In this document: positions 8,111 to 12,012 of the stretch, piece by piece
How the letters are laid out: each line of letters starts with the position of its first letter
How positions within the stretch are numbered: the first letter of the stretch is position 1
DNA from: Candidatus Thorarchaeota archaeon
Lineage (GTDB): Archaea; Asgardarchaeota; Thorarchaeia; Thorarchaeales; Thorarchaeaceae
NCBI GenBank assembly: GCA_029856425.1
Contig: JAHQWZ010000032.1
Coordinates: 1 to 12,012, forward strand
Reading direction: 5' to 3'
DNA: 12,012 nt
The notes under the pieces: model-generated
Told to the model about the DNA's origin: nothing
What the model saw: the letters and a program-made list of their open reading frames with translations, nothing else
Database searches by the model: none
Made by a program: the position numbers and the translations under genes

Positions 8111-8144
8111 CTCGAATTCGCAAGAGTAAATATGCGAACTTGAG
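8111..8144. promoter_or_regulatory. Imperfect inverted repeat flanking a TATA-like box; candidate operator
   Basis: Left arm CTCGAATTCGCA (8111-8122) and right arm TGCGAACTTGAG (8133-8144) are inverted copies matching at 10 of 12 positions, including six perfect inner pairs (TTCGCA/TGCGAA), around a 10-base spacer. The repeat fills most of the 60-base spacer between the leftward DUF3795 gene and the rightward CxxC-protein gene and brackets TAAATAT. A dimeric repressor bound here could block TBP on the rightward promoter and perhaps affect both genes. Confidence 0.45.
8127..8133 (+). promoter_or_regulatory. Possible TATA box of the CxxC-protein gene
   Basis: TAAATAT is centred about 25 bases ahead of the ATG at 8155, the distance expected between an archaeal TATA box and the transcription start. 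Since no SD precedes that ATG, the transcript may be leaderless. Confidence 0.4.
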
Positions 8145-8154
8145 TAGTATAATC

Positions 8155-8403
8155 ATGCCAAAATGTCCGCATTGCTCTGAAGAATTGAGAATAAAGTTCT
8201 CGGGTAAATTTGTGTCTGAGATTGATGAAGAATACTTTTCACTTCTTGAAACATTTCTTCAACGGATGCCTAGATTTGTGAGAGGTGCTGTCAAGTCACA
8301 ATGGAATCGACTAAGCGAGGAGCCTCCACTCGTCAACCTAATTGTCTGCTCATGGTGTGACACCGTAATTAGTGCAGAATTGCAAAAAATGGGATCCAGA
8401 TAG
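8155..8403 (+). CDS. Small protein with two CxxC zinc knuckles, function unknown
   Basis: An 82-residue protein from ATG 8155; a TTG at 8140 would add five residues. It begins MPKCPHCSEE and has a second knuckle, CSWC, at 65-68. Cys4, Cys7, Cys65 and Cys68 could bind one zinc as a split zinc ribbon, with a 57-residue, mostly helical insert between the halves (LLETFLQRMPRFVRGAVKSQ). I do not recognise the family. The lack of an SD and the TATA-like box about 25 bases upstream suggest a leaderless mRNA. It diverges from the DUF3795 gene across a short spacer with a dyad. Small zinc-ribbon proteins often bind nucleic acids or RNA polymerase, but nothing in the sequence proves that here. Confidence 0.7.
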   Translation: MPKCPHCSEELRIKFSGKFVSEIDEEYFSLLETFLQRMPRFVRGAVKSQWNRLSEEPPLVNLIVCSWCDTVISAELQKMGSR

Positions 8404-8484
8404 GGCAGTTCTTGCTCTCATTCGTTTCAGACCGTAAGGCAGGATAGTCAAATACATCACATTCTTGCCCAGTAAGCCTTTTGT

Positions 8485-8493
8485 CTATAAATG
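8485..8493 (+). promoter_or_regulatory. Probable TATA box of the dodecin gene
   Basis: CTATAAATG is a near-consensus archaeal TATA box. A start of transcription about 25 bases on would fall near 8513, just ahead of the GGAGTG SD at 8518-8523 and the dodecin ATG at 8530. The rest of the 126-base spacer (8404-8529) shows no gene. Confidence 0.5.
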
Positions 8494-8529
8494 CATAGAG
8501 AATATCATGCTCTTTTCGGAGTGAGAGAT

Positions 8530-8745
8530 ATGGAAGAAGAAAGCGTATACAAGATAATCGACCTCGTTGGCACCAGCAATAAGAGCTGGGAGGATGCTGT
8601 TGCAAACGTTGTGGCAAAGGCTGCTAAGAACCTGCGTGACCTACGAATTGCAGAGGTCAAGAAGCTCGACGTCAAGATTGAGGATGGCAAAATCGTTGCC
8701 TATCGGGCTCGAGTCACGTTGAGCTTTAAGTATGAGAAGGAATAA
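8530..8745 (+). CDS. Dodecin-family protein, calcium-dodecin-like (flavin residues replaced)
   Basis: A 71-residue protein with the whole dodecin pattern: VYKIIDLVGTSNKSWEDAV, a helix to about residue 36, then LRIAEV, and the final strand AYRARVTLSFKYE. Dodecins form hollow dodecamers; many store flavin between stacked tryptophans. The start ATG 8530 is chosen because GGAGTG lies six bases upstream and the family begins here; an ATG at 8491 would add 13 residues that do not fit. Against the halophile dodecin as I recall it, flavin-stacking Trp36 aligns with Ile40 and flavin-contacting Gln55 with Arg59. The LRIAEV and YRARV segments resemble the mycobacterial calcium dodecin (Rv0379) instead. 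Classical riboflavin storage is therefore doubtful. It is monocistronic, with its own TATA box and a strong hairpin after the stop. Confidence 0.88.
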   Translation: MEEESVYKIIDLVGTSNKSWEDAVANVVAKAAKNLRDLRIAEVKKLDVKIEDGKIVAYRARVTLSFKYEKE

Positions 8746-8762
8746 TCGCTCATTAGTTGACA

Positions 8763-8790
8763 GTGGCGAGGGGGGTAACTCCCTTGCCAT
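8763..8790 (+). terminator. Hairpin with GTAA tetraloop after the dodecin gene
   Basis: A 12-pair stem (GTGGCGAGGGGG with CTCCCTTGCCAT, three G-T wobbles) is closed by GTAA, a GNRA-type tetraloop. It starts 17 bases after the dodecin stop and is followed by a T-rich run (TTTTCTT at 8795-8801). It may end transcription or stabilise the 3' end of the dodecin mRNA. It lies 25 bases before the next gene, so a role as a leader element for that gene cannot be excluded. Confidence 0.55.
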
Positions 8791-8814
8791 CACATTTTCT
8801 TAGAAGCCGCTTGG

Positions 8815-9765
8815 ATGATACTGATGAAAGACCGGTCGAAGGCTTCACCGTATGGAGGTGAGGGATGGTCTCCCCGTGAGAAATCACTGAAGGAGGAAAT
8901 TGGAACAATATGGAGTTCTTGCGGGGTCAACAACGAATGGACCCGACTTAGGAAGGTGCTTCTTCATTATCCTGGCATTGAACTAACAGGAATCTCTGAC
9001 CCAGACAAGGTACAGATGATTGAGATTCCATTCATAGAAATAATCGCAGAACAGCATGATGAAATGGCTGAAGCATACAGGAATGCTGGCGTCATAGTGT
9101 CTTATGTGGAACCCTCAGAAAAGCCGCCTCCCAATTTGATGTTCGTGGCAGACTTGCTCTTTGTCACACCTGAAGGGGTGATCCTTTCCCGCCCCGCTTC
9201 GTCGGTACGAGCTGGCGAGGAACGATTTGTCGCGGAGAAGTTGTCCAAACTTGGCATTCCCATTCTGAGAATCGTTCGAGGTACTGGTACATTCGAGGGT
9301 GCTGATGCCGCATGGCTGAACCCTGATACGATCATGATTGGAGTAGGGTTTCGAACGAATAAAGAAGGAGCAGAGCAAGTTTCTAGTCTCTTGAACGAGA
9401 TGGGAGTTGAATCGATCACAGTTGAGCTTCCACCAGGCTCGATGCATCTCATGGGGAATCTTCGTTTTGCAGACCATAATCTCGCGATCTGTAGGCACGG
9501 CCATTTGTCTGATAAGACTCTTGAAGTGTTATATGAACATGGGTTTTCTACCCATTTTGCACCTGATGAGTCTGAAATCGCTCTCGCATTGTCAATGAAC
9601 TTCGTGACATTGGGACCCAAGAAAATTCTGACTGCAGACGGCAATCCTAAGACGCAGGCATTCTATGAAGATCTGGGATTAGAGTGCCATCTGGTTGACA
9701 TTAGTGAGGTGACAAAGGCAGCAGGGGGCATAGGATGTCTGACCGGCGTACTAGAACGTGAATAA
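8815..9765 (+). CDS. Amidinotransferase / dimethylarginine dimethylaminohydrolase-type enzyme
   Basis: A 316-residue member of the guanidino-group-modifying (GME) superfamily, which attacks guanidino compounds with an active-site Cys. Visible landmarks are EWTRLRKVLLHYPG at 41-54 (the usual start of the fold), NLMFVADLLF at 107-116 (the F-x-x-D strand), FEGAD with Glu161 and Asp164, His211 in GSMHLMGNLRF, and nucleophile Cys308 in GGIGCLTG. The triad is complete. Substrate could be arginine, dimethylarginine or another guanidino compound; the motifs do not settle it. The N-terminus has about 35 extra residues before the conserved fold. ATG 8815 lacks a good SD; ATG 8824 has GGATGA upstream and is an equal alternative. 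It converges with gcvH, nine bases apart. Confidence 0.87.
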   Translation: MILMKDRSKASPYGGEGWSPREKSLKEEIGTIWSSCGVNNEWTRLRKVLLHYPGIELTGISDPDKVQMIEIPFIEIIAEQHDEMAEAYRNAGVIVSYVEPSEKPPPNLMFVADLLFVTPEGVILSRPASSVRAGEERFVAEKLSKLGIPILRIVRGTGTFEGADAAWLNPDTIMIGVGFRTNKEGAEQVSSLLNEMGVESITVELPPGSMHLMGNLRFADHNLAICRHGHLSDKTLEVLYEHGFSTHFAPDESEIALALSMNFVTLGPKKILTADGNPKTQAFYEDLGLECHLVDISEVTKAAGGIGCLTGVLERE

Positions 9766-9766
9766 A

Positions 9767-9779
9767 GCTGAGCTTCAGC
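9767..9779. terminator. Tiny hairpin between convergent genes
   Basis: GCTGA and TCAGC pair around a three-base loop in the nine-base gap between the amidinotransferase and gcvH stops, running into the gcvH stop codon. Five pairs and no T-run make this weak as a terminator. Confidence 0.2.
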
Positions 9780-10197
9780 CATCTTTTCCTCGAATCTCCA
9801 TTGTAATCCACTCACTCAATGCCTCCTCCCCATGAAAGAGCATTTTCAGGTCTTCCTGAAGACTGAGGGGCTCTAGAACGCAAATCCAGCCCTCTCCATA
9901 GGGATCATTCACAAGAGGGCTAGAGTCGCCTGCAAGTGCGGAGTTTGACTCAACAATGAGTCCTGATATCGGATTTCTCAGCGGTCCTACCCACTTATTG
10001 CTCTCAAGCGTTGCAATAGGACCTCCATGCATGACTTTCTTTCCCACTGGGCGGGGAGTGATTGCCCTGATTTCGCCAGCAAGATGAACTGCATATGGAG
10101 TAATGCCTACTCGCACATTGTTGTCTTCAACCTTAGCCCATGTATGGTCAGGGTGATAGTAGAGCTCGGATGGAAATAAGAAACCTTCAATCTCCAA
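9775..10197 (-). CDS. gcvH: GcvH-like lipoyl carrier protein
   Basis: A 140-residue protein, close to the 125-135 residues of glycine cleavage H proteins, which carry aminomethyl groups on lipoyl-lysine between the P, T and L proteins. Residues 13-35 (YYHPDHTWAKVED...VGITPYA) and PYGEGWI at 99-105 are H-protein hallmarks. The lipoylation site is Lys68 in LESNKWVGPLRNPISG, where canonical proteins have ESVK with Ala or Ser after. The start is TTG 10197 with GGTGAG eight bases upstream; no in-frame ATG exists nearby. None of gcvP, gcvT, lpd or lipoate ligase lies in the window, so it stands alone here. A lipoate-binding role outside glycine cleavage is possible. Confidence 0.9.
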   Translation of the reverse strand: MEIEGFLFPSELYYHPDHTWAKVEDNNVRVGITPYAVHLAGEIRAITPRPVGKKVMHGGPIATLESNKWVGPLRNPISGLIVESNSALAGDSSPLVNDPYGEGWICVLEPLSLQEDLKMLFHGEEALSEWITMEIRGKDG

Positions 10198-10299
10198 GGC
10201 AAGGGCTCACCAAATAAACAGAGAATCTCCCCTCACATAAATCAGTTGGCTTATCTTCTAGCTTTGATAAGAATCCTCCAATAGGTTGAATTCTTTGGT
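10198..10299 (-). other. Spacer between the alpha/beta protein gene and gcvH
   Basis: No gene is visible in these 102 bases. They contain a six-pair inverted repeat, CTTATC (10250-10255) and GATAAG (10266-10271), around a ten-base loop just after the stop of the upstream gene, and the gcvH SD. TTTATG near 10234-10239, read leftward, could be a weak TATA box for gcvH. Confidence 0.3.
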
Positions 10300-10704
10300 T
10301 TAAGCTAGAATTCCCAATATCTTCTCTTCCACCTCATCGGGTGTAACAAGCGTCACAAAGCCAGCAGCTTTTGCTAGCGCCTTTTTTGCAGCTTTATGAT
10401 CCGTCTTCGGAGCAATGATGAGGGTGGGGATATCAAATGTATTTGCACGGTAAAGCAAATCATACGCGGTAAGCCCTCGATACATTTTGGGGATTCTTCC
10501 CGTCTTTTCTTCTACTTCACGGACTGGGGCAATTACTTTGTGCAAATATCCTACGATAAGATCGACATCTCCCGGTTCTAGGTGAGAAGCCATCTTGCCT
10601 GCTCCATCCCAATCATTTGCTATTGGTATTGTCCCAATCCCTTTTGCCACCAATTTGGTCAATAAGAGTGAGTCAGTTCCGTCGAAATATCCAACGATTT
10701 TCAT
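10300..10704 (-). CDS. Small alpha/beta protein of unknown function
   Basis: A 134-residue protein I do not recognise. The start ATG 10704 is chosen for GGAGAG six bases upstream and because MKIVGYFDGTDSLLL looks like a first strand and loop; the frame stays open for 41 more codons, but that stretch has no SD and no obvious structure. The pattern of short hydrophobic strands (KIVGYF, IGTIPIA, DVDLIVGYL, IPTLIIAP, GFVTLVT) alternating with helices suggests a Rossmann-like or receiver-like fold of about five strands. Conserved-looking points are DGTD (9-12), NDWDG (29-33) and APKTD (97-101). There is no signal peptide or membrane segment and no cysteine. It lies downstream of the aldo/keto reductase on the same strand, 174 bases away. 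Confidence 0.7.
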   Translation of the reverse strand: MKIVGYFDGTDSLLLTKLVAKGIGTIPIANDWDGAGKMASHLEPGDVDLIVGYLHKVIAPVREVEEKTGRIPKMYRGLTAYDLLYRANTFDIPTLIIAPKTDHKAAKKALAKAAGFVTLVTPDEVEEKILGILA

Positions 10705-10878
10705 AGTAATCTCTCCAATATTCCGTGGTTTCCAACCGGTAAGAATGCTTGCATCTGTTGTCTGAGCTTTTGCCAAGCTAATATCCGATAAGGTCTGTCT
10801 GAAATACTGAAACGCGGCTGCCCTCATAATAGAAAGAGGTAAGAATAGGGTGCCGTAAGAATTGTACTCCCCAATTCA
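10705..10878 (-). other. Spacer between the aldo/keto reductase and the alpha/beta protein gene
   Basis: 174 bases with no convincing gene. The frame of the downstream gene remains open through most of it, up to an ATG at 10827 without an SD, so an N-terminal extension cannot be ruled out. Small hairpins read leftward include AGCTT/AAGCT around 10770-10785 and the repeat listed separately at 10859-10877. No known riboswitch was recognised. Confidence 0.35.
10859..10877 (-). terminator. Weak hairpin after the aldo/keto reductase
   Basis: GAATTG and CAATTC (six pairs) surround a seven-base loop starting one base after the reductase stop codon. The T-content after it is modest, so terminator function is only possible. 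Confidence 0.3.
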
Positions 10879-11682
10879 CTACCAATCCGGAGCAAAATAT
10901 GGATCCATAATACGGTCTTCGTCCTCAATGGAATCAATGAGTTTGATGTCATCGGGAGCAAGCTTGATCTCTGCTGCCTCAAGGTTTGCTCTTTGATGTG
11001 CTTCACTCGTTGCCTTTGGTATTGCTATAACGTTATCCTTACTGAGAAGCCATGCGAGACTCACCTGTGCTTCAGAAATGCCCCTGCGTTCAGCAACCTC
11101 CTGTACTTCAGGAATCTCGAATACTTGACCCTGAGCAAGGGGACTATAGGCAACTAGATAGATGTCATGTTTCTTGACGTATTCGAGCATCTCGTTTTGT
11201 CTAAGCAATGGATGCATCTCTACTTGATTGGCAATCAGAGGCGCCTTAGATATTGCAGATGCCTCATCGAGAAGTGGAGGAGTGAAATTGCTCACAGCAA
11301 TGTGCTTAGTGAGTCCTTCTTCCAAGACTTCATTGAATGCATCCAAAGTAGACTGGGGTTCATACGTTTCTGCAGGCCAGTGAATGTACAGAAGGTCCAG
11401 ATATTCCACTCCAAGCTTATCTATGCTCTCTCTAGTTGTCCGCTTAACATCATCAGGTTGAAGGAAGACGGGCGAAACCTTTGTGGCGAGGAAGATCTCA
11501 TCACGCGAGATGCCAGATTGTTGGATACCTTTTCCAACAATCTCCTCATTGAAGTATAATTGAGCGGTGTCTATGTGTTGGTAGCCTAATTCAATTGCTT
11601 TGGCAATGCTTGCTGGTGTTTTACTTGGGTCTTTGTTTTCCAAGGTTCCTAGACCAATTAGAGGAATCTCAATGAGGGGCAT
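10879..11682 (-). CDS. Aldo/keto reductase (AKR superfamily)
   Basis: A 267-residue (beta/alpha)8 barrel NAD(P)H-dependent oxidoreductase, normal length for microbial AKRs such as 2,5-diketo-gluconate reductases. The catalytic tetrad is complete: Asp38 and Tyr43 in HIDTAQLYFNE, Lys68 in LATKVSP and His101 in YIHWP. Cofactor-site landmarks are present: VSNF at 130-133, NQVEMHP at 152-158, AYSPLAQG at 178-185, and IPKAT at 221-225, whose Lys usually favours NADPH. The substrate is unknown; likely candidates are aldehydes or keto sugars reduced in the cytoplasm. ATG 11682 follows an AGGAT close upstream. It is transcribed in the same direction as ahcY, about 90 bases downstream of it, with a hairpin between them, so the two may be separate transcripts. 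Confidence 0.92.
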   Translation of the reverse strand: MPLIEIPLIGLGTLENKDPSKTPASIAKAIELGYQHIDTAQLYFNEEIVGKGIQQSGISRDEIFLATKVSPVFLQPDDVKRTTRESIDKLGVEYLDLLYIHWPAETYEPQSTLDAFNEVLEEGLTKHIAVSNFTPPLLDEASAISKAPLIANQVEMHPLLRQNEMLEYVKKHDIYLVAYSPLAQGQVFEIPEVQEVAERRGISEAQVSLAWLLSKDNVIAIPKATSEAHQRANLEAAEIKLAPDDIKLIDSIEDEDRIMDPYFAPDW

Positions 11683-11742
11683 ATCCTAGATGAGCCAATT
11701 GGAGATAATGAATTTGACGCATTTTGAAGCATGAAGAGATGA

Positions 11743-11761
11743 GTGGGATTTGAACTCCCAC
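11743..11761 (-). terminator. Hairpin resembling a tRNA T-arm, after ahcY
   Basis: Read leftward, GTGGGA and TCCCAC (six perfect pairs) close a seven-base loop GTTCAAA, starting nine bases after the ahcY stop. The string GTTCAAATCCCAC looks like a tRNA T-arm 3' side, but the 5' side has two extra bases compared with a canonical T-arm, and no matching acceptor or anticodon arm is visible. A terminator or mRNA-end hairpin is the simplest reading. Confidence 0.4.
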
Positions 11762-11770
11762 CTGCTTGTT

Positions 11771-12012
11771 CTATGTCCCCTCTGCATAAGCTCGCGCGTA
11801 GCGTTCCTGTTCTTCTGTCCACTTGTCAATGGTGATGCCCATGGTTTCAAGCTTCGCCATCGCAGTCTGCATGTCAAGCTCCTTGGGGAACTCGTACACG
11901 GCTGGCTTGAGGTCTTTGCCGTTCTTTGCCATCCAAATCATGGCATTCAACTGACTTGCGAAGCTAAGGTCCATAACTTCTGAGGGATGACCTTCAGCGG
12001 CGGCTAGATTCA
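11771..12012 (-). CDS. ahcY: S-adenosylhomocysteinase, C-terminal part (runs off the right edge)
   Basis: The last 79 residues of a gene that enters from the right edge, ending in TAG at 11771-11773. The stretch NLAAAEGHPSEVMDLSFASQ is the conserved C-terminal segment of adenosylhomocysteinase, with the Gly-His-Pro that lines the NAD/adenosine site. The enzyme splits S-adenosylhomocysteine to adenosine and homocysteine in the cytoplasm and so relieves product inhibition of SAM methyltransferases. The tail ends WTEEQERYARAYAEGT and lacks the Lys...Tyr extension that reaches the neighbouring subunit's NAD in bacterial and eukaryotic enzymes, as expected for archaeal or Thermotoga-type proteins. 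The start and catalytic half lie outside the window. Confidence 0.93.
   Translation of the reverse strand, partial: NLAAAEGHPSEVMDLSFASQLNAMIWMAKNGKDLKPAVYEFPKELDMQTAMAKLETMGITIDKWTEEQERYARAYAEGT

Noticed and set aside
8855..8867. A strong SD (GGAGGTGAGGG) followed by ATG inside the amidinotransferase start region
   Set aside because: The ATG is out of frame and meets a stop after four codons, so it does not define a start.
9102..9644. A 180-residue antisense ORF within the amidinotransferase gene
   Set aside because: It mirrors a gene with a complete catalytic triad and shows no domain of its own.
10705..10827. A 41-residue N-terminal extension of the alpha/beta protein
   Set aside because: The internal ATG at 10704 has a good SD at normal spacing, while the upstream ATG has none; kept only as a possibility.
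11740..11830. A complete tRNA gene on the minus strand ending in the T-arm-like hairpin
   Set aside because: No acceptor 5' half, D-arm or anticodon arm can be built; the region upstream is the ahcY coding end, and the T-arm itself has two extra bases.

Overview
The window looks archaeal, from a mesophilic anaerobe of mid GC content. Pointers are TATA-like boxes about 25 bases ahead of some starts, several TTG starts behind good Shine-Dalgarno (SD) sequences, a small CxxC protein whose start lacks an SD (possibly leaderless), and an S-adenosylhomocysteinase tail of the short archaeal kind. The number of corrinoid and uroporphyrinogen-decarboxylase-fold (UroD-fold) methyltransferase genes fits Asgard (Thorarchaeia-like) or Bathyarchaeia-like lineages. 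This is an inference; no phylogenetic marker is complete here.

Region 1 (1-7615) is a corrinoid and glycoside block built around a divergent promoter region at 4247-4387. The leftward operon has a GH94-like (cellobiose phosphorylase type) (alpha/alpha)6-barrel enzyme, an MtaA-like methyltransferase with a complete His-x-Cys...Cys zinc site, and the start of another UroD-family protein that runs off the left edge. The rightward operon has a two-domain corrinoid protein and a UroD-family protein with an altered metal site. A GPH-type sugar transporter converges on it. The parts fit import of a glycoside, cleavage, and removal of a methyl group via cob(I)alamin, but no substrate can be read from the sequence.

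Region 2 (7616-8800) holds small genes: a cysteine-rich DUF3795 protein, a divergently transcribed 82-residue protein with two CxxC knuckles, and a dodecin that lacks the usual flavin-stacking Trp. The divergent spacer carries a dyad flanking a TATA-like box. A strong hairpin with a GTAA tetraloop follows the dodecin.

Region 3 (8815-12012) holds an amidinotransferase/dimethylargininase-type enzyme, convergent with an orphan GcvH-like lipoyl carrier, then a small unrecognised alpha/beta protein, an aldo/keto reductase, and the C-terminus of S-adenosylhomocysteinase. A hairpin resembling a tRNA T-arm lies just after the last of these. AhcY, GcvH and the methyltransferases share a one-carbon theme, but only the genes in region 1 look like one functional unit.

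No complete tRNA, rRNA, CRISPR array, insertion sequence or replication origin was found, and no stretch over 300 bases lacks a gene.
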